From assembly GCA_943788345.1 (NCBI GenBank), contig CALSPX010000011.1, positions 282,760 through 346,759 of the forward strand: a DNA stretch of 64,000 nt. The letters are read 5' to 3'. The notes under the pieces were generated by a model. The model saw only the letters and a program-made list of their open reading frames with translations. It was not told the origin of the DNA and did not search any database. A program made the position numbers and the translations under genes. Shown piece after piece: positions 1-8,746 of the stretch (its first letter is position 1; each line of letters begins with the position of its first letter). The DNA comes from Ascidiaceihabitans sp023955215 (lineage in GTDB: Bacteria; Pseudomonadota; Alphaproteobacteria; Rhodobacterales; Rhodobacteraceae).

Positions 1-171
1 GAGGAGGCCACCGAGAGCCCATCCCAGCTACGTGTAAATGTGACCAGTCCAAACGGCACCACCCAAGCGGGGCTTGAGGTGCTAATGGATCTGGAAACAG
101 GGCTGCCGTCTTTAATCAACAAAACTGTAGCTGCCGCTACAGGGCGTTCAAAGGAACTGGCAAATGGCTGA
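1..171 (+). CDS. proC: Pyrroline-5-carboxylate reductase, C-terminal end (partial)
   Basis: An open frame runs in from the left edge and codes for 56 residues before a TGA. It contains the TSPNGTT and AGLEVL signatures of the C-terminal dimerisation domain of pyrroline-5-carboxylate reductase, the NAD(P)H enzyme that makes proline in the cytosol. The family motif around the TSPGGTT segment is clear; the catalytic and Rossmann parts lie outside the window. Its stop overlaps the start of the next gene (ATGGCTGA), so the two are probably cotranscribed and translationally coupled. The identification rests only on this tail. Confidence 0.82.
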   Translation, partial: EEATESPSQLRVNVTSPNGTTQAGLEVLMDLETGLPSLINKTVAAATGRSKELANG

Positions 172-505
172 TCCAATTACATTTGATGACTTTATGAAGG
201 TCGATATCCGCGTTGGTAGGGTTCTGCGGGCAGAGGACTATCCAGAAGCGCGCAAGCCAGCGATCAAGATGTGGATTGATTTTGGACCTGAAATTGGGGA
301 GCGCAAAACCTCTGCACAGGTGACGGCCCATTACTCCCCAGAATCACTCGTCGGTAAGCAGGTGATGGGTGTGGTCAATTTTCCGCCACGCCAGATCGGG
401 AAATTCATGTCGGAGGTTCTGGTTTTAGGCTTGGCTGATGACGCTGGAGGGATTGTTTTGTTGTCTCCTGATCAGGATGTTCCTCTTGGGGAGCGAATGG
501 TTTGA
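164..505 (+). CDS. csaA: CsaA-like tRNA-binding OB-fold protein
   Basis: A 113-residue protein made of a single tRNA-binding OB-fold like the C-terminal domain of methionyl-tRNA synthetases. The opening FDDFMKVDIRVGRV and the later VNFPPRQIGKFMSEVLVLG are typical of the CsaA family, and the length matches. CsaA proteins are dimeric, bind tRNA and have been given a chaperone-like role in protein export; the exact function here is unknown. The start overlaps the proC stop by 8 bp, and the stop overlaps the start of the following dehydrogenase, so all three look like one operon. Confidence 0.85.
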   Translation: MADPITFDDFMKVDIRVGRVLRAEDYPEARKPAIKMWIDFGPEIGERKTSAQVTAHYSPESLVGKQVMGVVNFPPRQIGKFMSEVLVLGLADDAGGIVLLSPDQDVPLGERMV

Positions 506-1458
506 AAAAGGTTCTTATCACGCGACCATTGCCAGACGTTGTTGTGGCCGAGGCGCGCAAATATTTTGACGTCGCAGTCCGCAGTGAAACATCGCCTCTC
601 TCGATGTCAGAGATGCAAACCGCGCTGGGCGCGTTTGATGGCATTATGCCCACGCTAGGTGACATGTTTCAGCCCGCTGTTTTTGACAGCCTGAGCGAAC
701 CCAAATGTACGATCCTTGCCAACTTTGGCGTGGGATATAATCACATCGATGTCGATGCCGCCCTGCAGCGCGGCGTAACCGTAAGCAACACGCCCGGTGC
801 TGTGACTGACGCGACTGCTGATATCGCCATGACCTTGATGCTGATGTCCGCACGCCGCGCGGGAGAAGGCGAAAGACTGGTCCGTTCAGGCGAGTGGGAG
901 GGATGGCACCCGACACAGATGCTAGGGCTTCACCTGAGCGGCAAGACAGTCGGTATCGTCGGCATGGGGCGCATCGGTCAGGCAATCGCCCAACGATGCC
1001 ACTATGGCTTTGGCATGAAGGTTGGCTATGTCAGCCGTTCGCCTAAAACATTGCCATTTGAGGCTGCGGCGTTTGGTTCCTTGATCGAACTTGCTAGTGC
1101 TGTGGATGTTTTGGTTCTTGCTGTTCCTGGTGGGGCTGAGACCCATCATCTGGTCAATGCCGATGTGCTGAATGTAATGCAGCCACATTCTCATCTGGTG
1201 AATATTTCGCGCGGCAATGTTGTGGACGAAGCGGCATTGATTGCAGCGCTTCAGGCCGATCAAATTGGTGGCGCAGGTTTGGACGTATACGAATTTGAAC
1301 CAACAGTGCCACAAGCGCTGCGCGACCTCGAAAACGTAGTGCTATTGCCGCATTTAGGGACGGCAGCATTGGAGGTGCGTGTGGATATGGGGTTGATGGC
1401 GGTTGCCAATCTTAAGGCACACCTTGTCGACGGAATTTTAGCGCCCAATAAAGTCTAA
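502..1458 (+). CDS. D-isomer-specific 2-hydroxyacid dehydrogenase
   Basis: A 318-residue NAD(P)H-dependent oxidoreductase, most likely acting on glyoxylate or hydroxypyruvate. The Rossmann nucleotide-binding motif is VGIVGMGRIGQAIAQ (about residues 150-165), the catalytic Arg lies in NISRGNVVDE, and the catalytic His in LLPHLGTA near residue 280. The start is a TTG that overlaps the csaA stop, which supports coupling. The length is normal for the GyaR/GhrB group. The substrate cannot be read from sequence. Its stop overlaps the stop of the convergent thymidine kinase gene by 4 bp, leaving no room for a terminator between them. Confidence 0.88.
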   Translation: MKKVLITRPLPDVVVAEARKYFDVAVRSETSPLSMSEMQTALGAFDGIMPTLGDMFQPAVFDSLSEPKCTILANFGVGYNHIDVDAALQRGVTVSNTPGAVTDATADIAMTLMLMSARRAGEGERLVRSGEWEGWHPTQMLGLHLSGKTVGIVGMGRIGQAIAQRCHYGFGMKVGYVSRSPKTLPFEAAAFGSLIELASAVDVLVLAVPGGAETHHLVNADVLNVMQPHSHLVNISRGNVVDEAALIAALQADQIGGAGLDVYEFEPTVPQALRDLENVVLLPHLGTAALEVRVDMGLMAVANLKAHLVDGILAPNKV

Positions 1459-2039
1459 GCTTTGTCGCCGACCGCAATTCGCCAATGACGACGGCACAAT
1501 GAGACATATGTTTCGTTGCCGCCGATTTGCACTTGTTCACCACCCGTTAGAACATTTTTGTTCTCGTCTTGGCGCACAACCATTGTTGCACGTTTTCCGC
1601 AGTGGCAGATTGTTCTAATTTCACGCATTTCATCAGCTAAAGCGAGTAAAGTGGCGGATCCTGGGAACAACTCTCCTCTGAAATCAACACGAAGGCCGTA
1701 ACACATCACGGGGACATGCAAATCATCGACAGCACGCGCCAATTGCCAAACCTGATCTTTTGACAAGAATTGTGCCTCATCAATAAAGACGCAAGCCAGA
1801 TCGACAGCTTTGGTTTGCGCTTCGATCTTTAGAAATAGGTTATCGTTTTCGCCAAAGGTATCAGCGGCCGTATCGATCCCGATTCTTGATGCAATTTTTC
1901 CCTCACCTGCACGATTATCGAACTGTGCAGTAAGCAAATAAGGCTCCATACCGCGCTCACGATAGTTGTGCGCCGCCTGAAGCAATACCGTCGACTTGCC
2001 GGCATTCATTGTTGAATAGTGAAAGTATAACTTGGCCAT
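1455..2039 (-). CDS. tdk: Thymidine kinase
   Basis: A 194-residue type II thymidine kinase that phosphorylates salvaged thymidine in the cytosol. The P-loop is TMNAGKST near residue 15, the Walker B-like FIDEAQF follows near residue 88, and the zinc-binding cysteines sit in CHCGKRA and in the C-terminal CRRHW. The length is typical. The gene is transcribed toward the dehydrogenase and the two stops overlap. Upstream lies a 370-bp gene-free region that should hold its promoter. Confidence 0.95.
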   Translation of the reverse strand: MAKLYFHYSTMNAGKSTVLLQAAHNYRERGMEPYLLTAQFDNRAGEGKIASRIGIDTAADTFGENDNLFLKIEAQTKAVDLACVFIDEAQFLSKDQVWQLARAVDDLHVPVMCYGLRVDFRGELFPGSATLLALADEMREIRTICHCGKRATMVVRQDENKNVLTGGEQVQIGGNETYVSLCRRHWRIAVGDKA

Positions 2040-2410
2040 AGGCCCTAGTACGCTGAGCAGAAATTGAGGACAAGCTGGGTGGAGTTAAAAGCAATCTATC
2101 GTCATCGTAGCCCAGTGTCGGCAAACATTTAAATTTTGCGGGGCAAAGCCCGAGGGATGGTGCAAAATAGAACTCGTAACGAAGACAAAAAACATACAAT
2201 AGAACGACTTGGGAACCGAGGTGGTTCATCAAGCGAATGCGGGTAACTCCACCCAATTAACAGATGCGGCAGCATCAATAACTCATCAATTCCCTCAAAC
2301 TTGGGATAGCTGCAAATTGCCGTTTTATTTTCGTGAAAAAAATGGGAAAAGGATGGAAAGGTTCCCCATAGTCTTTTCTTGGGGGCAAAAAAGATGATGG
2401 GGAAACACGT
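2040..2410. promoter_or_regulatory. Intergenic region with inverted repeat before the HTH-like gene
   Basis: No convincing gene is present in these 371 bp; the ORFs crossing it look non-coding. Just before the ATG at 2411 there is an inverted repeat, GTTCCCCAT at 2361-2369 and ATGGGGAAA at 2397-2405. It could be an autoregulatory operator or a leader hairpin for the downstream gene. This is inference from symmetry alone. Confidence 0.3.
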
Positions 2411-2869
2411 ATGGCCGGACATGGCAGCTACCTTAAGAAGCACACAGAGAGCCTGGTTAAGGACGTTGGAATCGAACCTGCATGTGAATTGACTGGGAAA
2501 TCCAAGGCGACTTTGGGTCGCTATTATTCTGACCATCCTGAACACAGCGACCGTTTTATGCCGATTGATGCTGTCATCAATTTGGAAAAAGCGGCCGGCT
2601 ATCCGCATGTCACAAGTGCTCTGGCAGAGCTTCAAGGAATTACCTTGTCACACGAAAGCCGCCGATCAAATTCACCGCGAACAGGTGGAGTGAATTCGGA
2701 TATTATTGCATTAAGTCAAAGGTTTGCAATGTTGATGTCTGAATATCAACAGTCGATAGAGGATGGTATCATTACGGTAAATGAGGCCAAGCGTTTGCTG
2801 AACGAGACAACGCAGCTACAGCAGGTTCTGATCGATATGAAGCTGCACCTCGAAGATGAAAATGGCTGA
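2411..2869 (+). CDS. Conserved hypothetical protein, possible CII-like DNA-binding regulator
   Basis: A 152-residue protein I do not recognise with certainty. Residues 1-75 are predicted helical and include GIEPACELTGKSKATLGRYY, which looks like a helix-turn-helix in which a recognition helix follows a short turn, as in phage CII-type regulators. The C-terminal 60 residues are a likely coiled coil (SQRFAMLMSEY onward, heptad-like with many Q, L and E), suggesting oligomerisation. It overlaps the arsH start, so the two are probably cotranscribed. An inverted repeat lies just upstream of its start. A regulatory role is inferred, not shown. Confidence 0.6.
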   Translation: MAGHGSYLKKHTESLVKDVGIEPACELTGKSKATLGRYYSDHPEHSDRFMPIDAVINLEKAAGYPHVTSALAELQGITLSHESRRSNSPRTGGVNSDIIALSQRFAMLMSEYQQSIEDGIITVNEAKRLLNETTQLQQVLIDMKLHLEDENG

Positions 2870-3575
2870 TTCAGAACTGCCGGCACTAGACGAAGGGCTC
2901 CTGTCCAAAATCGACAGTGTTGCGCTGCGGGCACCGGGCGACGATGGGCACCCCCCACGAATCTTATTGCTGTATGGGTCGCTGCGCGGCGCAAGTTACT
3001 CGCGCAAGGCGGTCGAAGAATCAGCGCGAGTTTTGAAACACTTGGGCTGCGAAACCCGAATCTATGATCCGACGGGGTTACCGTTGGTTGATGATGAAAA
3101 CGTAGAACACCCCAAAGTTGTGGAATTGCGTGAACTTGCGATTTGGTCGGAGGGGATGGTTTGGTCCAGTCCTGAACGTCATGGTGCGATGACGGGTGTG
3201 ATGAAAACCCAGATCGATTGGATTCCACTTTCGGGGCAGGGTGGTATTCGCCCGACGCAGGGCAAGACCTTGGCAATCATGCAGGTCTGTGGTGGGTCGC
3301 AATCGTTCAATGCTGTCAACCAGATGCGCATTCTTGGGCGTTGGATGCGGATGGTGACGATCCCTAATCAATCAAGTATTCCAAAGGCTTGGCTTGAGTT
3401 TGACGGCAAAGGACGCTTACCTGAGGGACCATTTTATTCCCGCATCGTTGATGTGATGGAAGAGCTGACCAAGTTCACTTGGATGGTGCGTGGGCGGTCT
3501 GATTATTTGGTCGACCGCTATTCAGAACGTGTTGAAACGGCTGAAGAAACCAACAAACGCGTATCTCAAAAGTAG
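2856..3575 (+). CDS. arsH: ArsH-type NADPH:FMN oxidoreductase
   Basis: A 239-residue flavodoxin-fold protein of the ArsH family. The FMN-phosphate loop is LLYGSLRGASYSR (about residues 37-50), and the ArsH-specific SPERHGAMTGVMKTQIDW follows near residue 107. Family members oxidise trivalent organoarsenicals or act as NADPH:FMN or quinone reductases. Either ATG at 2856 or 2862 could be the start. No arsR, arsC, arsB or acr3 gene lies nearby, so a role in general redox protection is as plausible as arsenic detoxification. The start overlaps the preceding HTH-like gene. Confidence 0.88.
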   Translation: MKMADSELPALDEGLLSKIDSVALRAPGDDGHPPRILLLYGSLRGASYSRKAVEESARVLKHLGCETRIYDPTGLPLVDDENVEHPKVVELRELAIWSEGMVWSSPERHGAMTGVMKTQIDWIPLSGQGGIRPTQGKTLAIMQVCGGSQSFNAVNQMRILGRWMRMVTIPNQSSIPKAWLEFDGKGRLPEGPFYSRIVDVMEELTKFTWMVRGRSDYLVDRYSERVETAEETNKRVSQK

Positions 3576-3580
3576 ATCGT

Positions 3581-4705
3581 TTAACCGCGGCGCTGAACGA
3601 TCACGGAACCCACGGAATACCCTGCACCGAACGAACAGATTAGACCATAGTCGCCATCATCTAAGTCATTGGAATACTTTGAAAATGCGATGATTGATCC
3701 TGCCGAGGACGTGTTTGCATAGTCTTGCAAGATGTTGGGTTGTTCACCGTCTTCAGGGGTGCGTCCCAGCACCTTTTTACCGATAAAATCGTTCATCGAT
3801 TTGTTGGCTTGGTGTAGCCAAAGGCGTTTTAAATCAGTGGCTTGGATGCCCTCGTCGTCCATGTGTGATCCGATGTGGGCACTGACCATTGGCAACACTT
3901 CTTTGAACACTTTGCGCCCGTTTTGCATGAACTGCATGTCGCGGCGATCGGCTGTGCCGTCTGGGCGAGAACGACGTAAAAAGCCGTTGTTGTTTCGGAT
4001 GTTGTTCGAAAAGTCGGTCGCGCAACGTGTTGATTTTATTTCAAAATATGGACCACTTGCATCTTCTGATCGTTCAACAAGCGTGGCAGTTGCAACATCA
4101 CCGAAAATGAAGTGGCAATCGCGATCTCGCCACTCTAGGTGGGCTGAACAGATTTCAGGATTCACCACTAAGGCACTGGAAATACTACCACTTTTTATCA
4201 TATCAGCGGCCAATTGCAGGCCGAAAGTTGCGGAAGAGCAGGCAACATTCATGTCAAAAGCAAAGCCTTTGATGCCAAGCAGCTCTTGGATTTCAATCGC
4301 AACGGCTGGATAGGCGCGTTCCAAGTTAGAGGCAGCGCAGATTACGGCGTCTACATCAGCTGGAGTCTTACCTGCAGCCTTAAGTGCCTTTAGGGCAGCG
4401 TCCAACGCCATTTCGGCCATCAAGGATGGTTCATCATCTTCGCGTTGACGCATCAATGGGTGCATCACGTCAGGGTCTAAAATTCCATCCTTATCAATAA
4501 CATAACGGCTGTGAATGCCCGATGCTTTGACAATGAATTCTTCAGATGAATGGGCCTGCGCCGTGACGTCCCCTGCTTCAATTTGGTCTGCGTTCTGGAG
4601 GTTGAATTTGTCCGCATATGCGTTGAACGACTTCACCAACTCGGCGTTGCTGATTGTGTTTTCAGGGGTGCAAACCCCGGTGCCGGTGATTGCTGGTGTG
4701 TACAT
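3581..4705 (-). CDS. Beta-ketoacyl-ACP synthase III-like enzyme
   Basis: A thiolase-fold condensing enzyme of 374 residues. The catalytic triad is visible: Cys in NVACSSATFG, His in LWLHQANKSMNDFI and Asn in DYANTSSAGS. The start is the ATG at 4705, preceded by GGAGGT at 6-bp spacing; an upstream in-frame GTG is less likely. It is longer than housekeeping FabH (about 320 residues) and has an N-terminal extension, so it probably belongs to the FabH-like branch that uses branched or medium acyl starters or makes secondary lipids. The 430-bp region upstream carries a duplicated motif pair described separately. It stands alone as a transcription unit. Confidence 0.85.
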   Translation of the reverse strand: MYTPAITGTGVCTPENTISNAELVKSFNAYADKFNLQNADQIEAGDVTAQAHSSEEFIVKASGIHSRYVIDKDGILDPDVMHPLMRQREDDEPSLMAEMALDAALKALKAAGKTPADVDAVICAASNLERAYPAVAIEIQELLGIKGFAFDMNVACSSATFGLQLAADMIKSGSISSALVVNPEICSAHLEWRDRDCHFIFGDVATATLVERSEDASGPYFEIKSTRCATDFSNNIRNNNGFLRRSRPDGTADRRDMQFMQNGRKVFKEVLPMVSAHIGSHMDDEGIQATDLKRLWLHQANKSMNDFIGKKVLGRTPEDGEQPNILQDYANTSSAGSIIAFSKYSNDLDDGDYGLICSFGAGYSVGSVIVQRRG

Positions 4706-5140
4706 GTTGTGACCTCCCACAGTTGACTGAGTTGGCCAAAAAATGACGTCAAGGTCAACATGGGACGCTGGGTTAACCTAGGGGAATACTTGTGCTGTGG
4801 TGGCCAAAAGACTGCAGAACTGCACAATTCACCTGTGGTTCTGTACATTTTGTCGGAAGGAAAAATAGCCGATTTTTATGGATTTTCGTCAAACTGCACA
4901 GTTTCCAGCCCAATCTGTACAGTCTGACCATGCGGGCAAATCACAGGCCAAAAACGGGCCCAAATTTGGTTAACGGGCGCTCAAACGAACGGCACGCCAC
5001 AGGCGGTGAGGGACGTTAATACAAGTAAAGCGATACAGATACGCATTTGGGATTAACCTTTTGATGGGATTTCGGCGGTGGCGATTGAGACATCAGACTA
5101 CCCTGAAGCTAGTCAAAGTACAGGGGGCAGGTCTTGGCAT
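4706..5140 (-). promoter_or_regulatory. Gene-free upstream region of the KAS III gene with paired CTGYACA motifs
   Basis: These 435 bp hold no credible gene. Four copies of a CTGYACA heptamer occur as two pairs with identical geometry: CTGCACA at 4820 and CTGTACA at 4841, then CTGCACA at 4894 and CTGTACA at 4915. Each pair is 21 bp apart, about two helical turns, and the two pairs are 74 bp apart. This looks like a duplicated operator controlling the KAS III-like gene. The binding protein is unknown. Confidence 0.4.
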
Positions 5141-5176
5141 AAAAAAGCCGCGGTGACTGAATGTCAGCGCGGCTTT
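5141..5176 (-). terminator. Rho-independent terminator of carB
   Basis: AAAGCCGCG at 5144-5152 pairs with CGCGGCTTT at 5168-5176, and TGAC/GTCA extends the stem inside. Read on the minus strand, the stem is followed by a run of six T. It lies 22 bp after the carB stop. Confidence 0.9.
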
Positions 5177-5197
5177 GAAAATTTGATCGTCTGCTAT

Positions 5198-8100
5198 TTA
5201 TCCCTGTAGGGATTTAACAACCAGATCGCCCTCAGCTTGTGCCTTGATCGCGAGCGCGGCGGCGTGGCTGCCTGCGGCGGTCGTGTAGTAGGGGATCTTG
5301 TCATAAAGCGCGATGGAGCGGATTGATTTGGAATCCTCGACCGCTTGCGCACCTTCGGTTGTGTTCATCACAAGGTGGATTTTTTCGTCCTTCATCAGAT
5401 CCGTGATGTCTGGACGCCCCTCATAGACCTTGTTGGCTGGGCCACATGGGATACCGTTTTCAACAAGCCATTTTGCTGTGCCTTTGGTGCCAACGAATGT
5501 GAAACCAAGTTCGGTTAGAACTGTTGCTGCTTCAAGCATGTCAGCGGATTTGTCCGCGTCTTTGATTGAGATGAACACGCAACCCGCCGAGGGTAGGATT
5601 ACACCAGCGCCCATTTGTGCCTTCAAGAAAGCACGTGGGAAATCGCGGTCCCAGCCCATGACTTCACCGGTCGAGCGCATTTCTGGCCCAAGGATCGTGT
5701 CCACGCCCGGGAAACGAGCGAAGGGCAATACAGCCTCTTTGACCGAGAACCATGGCATGTCTGGATCTGCCAATGTCATTGGATCGCCCAGCGGGATGGA
5801 TTCGTTGTAATCCGCATTTTCGCGATATGGTTCGCGAAGTGGGAAGTTGGACAATGGTTCGCCCGCCATGACGCGCGCCGCGATAGATGCGATGGCGCTG
5901 TCGGTTGCCTTGGCAACAAACGGCACGGTGCGTGAGGCGCGTGGGTTTACTTCGATGAGGTAGATTTCTTCGACGCCCTCGTCGTTTGGCTTGATCGCGA
6001 ACTGGATGTTCATCAGGCCAACAACGTTCAAACCATGCGCAAGTGCTTTGGTCTGTACTTTGATTTCGTCGATGATCTCTTTGCTCAAGGAATAGGGCGG
6101 CAAGGAACATGCGCTGTCACCAGAGTGAACGCCGGCTTCTTCGATGTGCTGCATGATGCCTGCCACGTGCACGTCTGTGCCGTCGCTGATTGCATCTACG
6201 TCCAATTCGACCGCGCCGGACAGGTAGTGGTCCAGCAAAACAGGGCTATCACCGGACACAACAACCGCCTCGGAAATGTAGCGTTCTAGCTGGGCTTGGT
6301 CGCGTACGATTTCCATCGCGCGGCCACCCAAAACGTAGGAGGGGCGGATCACCAATGGGAAGCCGATGTCGCCTGCGATTGCGAGGGCTTCTTTGTCAGA
6401 GTGGGCCAAGCCGTTGTGTGGCTGTTTCAGGCCAAGACCTTGAACCAATTCTTGGAAGCGTTCACGGTCTTCGGCCAAGTCGATGGCGTCTGGTGTGGTG
6501 CCGAGGATTGGGATGCCTTCATCCTCAAGCGCCTGCGCGATTTTCAGTGGGGTTTGGCCGCCGAACTGAACGATCACACCGTGCAGCGTGCCGTTTTCCT
6601 GTTCTTTGGATAGGATTTCCATCACGTGTTCAAATGTCACCGGCTCAAAGTACAGGCGGTCAGATGTGTCGTAATCCGTTGAAACTGTTTCAGGGTTACA
6701 GTTGATCATGATGGTTTCATAACCTGCGTCTGTCAGCGCAAAGCAGGCGTGGCAGCAGCAGTAGTCAAATTCGATACCTTGGCCGATGCGGTTTGGCCCG
6801 CCACCCAAGATGACCACTTTGTTGCGGTCAGAGGGACGTGCCTCGCATTCTACGTCGCCCATCATTGGGGTTTCGTAGGTGGAGTACATGTATGGCGTTT
6901 GCGCCTCAAACTCGGCGGCACAGGTGTCGATGCGTTTGAAACTGGCCTTAACGCCAAGGTTGCGGCGTGCGCGGCGTACGTTGTCTTCCGTGCGGCCCGT
7001 CAGGTTGCCAAGGCGCGCGTCGGTAAAGCCCATCATCTTGAGGTGGCGGATGCCTTCCTCGGTCACTGGTAGGCCGTTCTTGCGCACGTCTTCTTCGGTT
7101 TCAACGATCTCGCGGATACGAGCAAGGAACCAAGGATCAAACATTGTGACGCCGTGGATTTCGTCGTCTGTTAGGCCGTGACGCATGGCTTGGGCGATGG
7201 TGCGCATACGGTCTGGGGTGGTCATGCTGATGGCTTTGACCACAGCCGCTTTGTCAGGCGCGCCCGGAATTTCAACTTCGTCAAAACCGGTTAGACCAGA
7301 TTCCATGGACGCGAGGGCCTTTTGCAAGCTCTCGTGGATCGTGCGGCCAATCGCCATGGTTTCGCCAACCGATTTCATCGCCGTTGTCAGATAGGGTTCT
7401 GAGCCGGGGAATTTTTCGAATGCGAATTTTGGGATCTTGGTGACGACGTAGTCAATTGTTGGCTCAAACGACGCTGGTGTTACGCCAGTGATATCGTTGT
7501 CGAGTTCGTCCAATGTAAAACCAACAGCCAATTTCGCCGCGATCTTGGCAATCGGGAATCCTGTTGCCTTGGATGCCAGCGCGGAAGAGCGTGACACACG
7601 TGGGTTCATTTCAATCACAACCATGCGGCCATCGGCAGGGTTCATCGCCCATTGTACGTTTGAACCGCCCGTTTCCACGCCAATTTCGCGCAGAACCGCG
7701 ATGGAGTGGTTGCGCATGATTTGATATTCTTTGTCGGTCAATGTCAGCGCTGGGGCCACAGTGATGGAATCACCTGTGTGCACGCCCATTGGATCGATGT
7801 TTTCGATGGCGCAGACGATGATGGCGTTGTCAGCAGTGTCGCGGACAACTTCCATCTCGAACTCTTTCCAGCCAATCAGGGACTCGTCCACAAGGATCTG
7901 ACCCACAGGGGATGCGTCCATGCCAGTGCGGCAGAAGTGTTCGTAATCTTCGCGGTTGTAGGCGATGCCGCCGCCTGTACCGCCCATGGTAAACGCAGGG
8001 CGAATGATGGCCGGCAGGCCGACATAATCAAGTGTGTCAACGGCCAACGCAACGCCCGCAGCAAGGTCCTTTTTGCCGTCGTCACCAATTGGGGCAGTGA

Positions 8101-8545
8101 CGATTGTAGCCTTTGGGTTTTCGATGCCAAGGCGGTCCATGGCTTCGCGGAACAACTGGCGATCTTCTGCCATTTCAATGGCTTCGCGTTTCGCGCCGAT
8201 CATTTCGACGTTGAATTTCTCCAAGATACCCATTTCCTCAAGCGCAAGCGAGGTGTTTAGGCCGGTCTGTCCGCCCATCGTTGGCAGCAACGCGTCTGGA
8301 CGTTCTTTTTCGATGATCTTGGCAACAACTTCTGGGGTGATCGGTTCGATGTAGGTTGCGTCTGCCAACCCCGGATCGGTCATGATGGTCGCTGGGTTCG
8401 AGTTGACGAGGATGATGCGATAACCCTCTTCGCGAAGGGCCTTACAGGCCTGTGCGCCAGAGTAGTCAAATTCGCAGGCTTGCCCGATAACAATAGGCCC
8501 CGCACCAATGATCATGATCGACTTGATATCAGTTCTCTTTGGCAT
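5198..8545 (-). CDS. carB: Carbamoyl-phosphate synthase large subunit
   Basis: A 1115-residue protein with the duplicated biotin-carboxylase-like and ATP-grasp architecture of CarB. Each half opens with a GGGPNRIGQG- or GAGPIVIGQA-type phosphate-binding segment (near residues 14 and 580), and the C-terminal MGS-like allosteric domain (about residues 960-1100) ends the protein. With CarA it makes carbamoyl phosphate from glutamine-derived ammonia, bicarbonate and two ATP for arginine and pyrimidine synthesis. carA lies about 6 kb away on the same strand, so the two are not a simple operon. A strong terminator follows. Confidence 0.97.
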   Translation of the reverse strand: MPKRTDIKSIMIIGAGPIVIGQACEFDYSGAQACKALREEGYRIILVNSNPATIMTDPGLADATYIEPITPEVVAKIIEKERPDALLPTMGGQTGLNTSLALEEMGILEKFNVEMIGAKREAIEMAEDRQLFREAMDRLGIENPKATIVTAPIGDDGKKDLAAGVALAVDTLDYVGLPAIIRPAFTMGGTGGGIAYNREDYEHFCRTGMDASPVGQILVDESLIGWKEFEMEVVRDTADNAIIVCAIENIDPMGVHTGDSITVAPALTLTDKEYQIMRNHSIAVLREIGVETGGSNVQWAMNPADGRMVVIEMNPRVSRSSALASKATGFPIAKIAAKLAVGFTLDELDNDITGVTPASFEPTIDYVVTKIPKFAFEKFPGSEPYLTTAMKSVGETMAIGRTIHESLQKALASMESGLTGFDEVEIPGAPDKAAVVKAISMTTPDRMRTIAQAMRHGLTDDEIHGVTMFDPWFLARIREIVETEEDVRKNGLPVTEEGIRHLKMMGFTDARLGNLTGRTEDNVRRARRNLGVKASFKRIDTCAAEFEAQTPYMYSTYETPMMGDVECEARPSDRNKVVILGGGPNRIGQGIEFDYCCCHACFALTDAGYETIMINCNPETVSTDYDTSDRLYFEPVTFEHVMEILSKEQENGTLHGVIVQFGGQTPLKIAQALEDEGIPILGTTPDAIDLAEDRERFQELVQGLGLKQPHNGLAHSDKEALAIAGDIGFPLVIRPSYVLGGRAMEIVRDQAQLERYISEAVVVSGDSPVLLDHYLSGAVELDVDAISDGTDVHVAGIMQHIEEAGVHSGDSACSLPPYSLSKEIIDEIKVQTKALAHGLNVVGLMNIQFAIKPNDEGVEEIYLIEVNPRASRTVPFVAKATDSAIASIAARVMAGEPLSNFPLREPYRENADYNESIPLGDPMTLADPDMPWFSVKEAVLPFARFPGVDTILGPEMRSTGEVMGWDRDFPRAFLKAQMGAGVILPSAGCVFISIKDADKSADMLEAATVLTELGFTFVGTKGTAKWLVENGIPCGPANKVYEGRPDITDLMKDEKIHLVMNTTEGAQAVEDSKSIRSIALYDKIPYYTTAAGSHAAALAIKAQAEGDLVVKSLQG

Positions 8546-8746
8546 GGCGGCAGCCCCTTATATGTTCGGTTGGTTACGGCTTACCCGATGCGCCGCAAAT
8601 TGTCGTGGGTTATAGGCTTGGGGCTGGCAGGTGCAAGGGTTGATGCACTTTTTGAGGCATATTTTGCGGTGTTTTTTGACCGTTTTTGTAGCGGACCGCT
8701 TAACTGTCCTTAGCCCGCCTGCCACTTCGCTCGTTTATGCGCAAAA

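Noticed and set aside
2129..2635. A 168-residue open frame on the minus strand overlapping the HTH-like gene
   Set aside because: It runs antisense through a better gene and the promoter region, lacks a ribosome site and has no protein-like pattern.
4792..5019. An open frame in the KAS III upstream region
   Set aside because: Its composition is not protein-like, it has no ribosome site and it crosses the repeated operator motifs.
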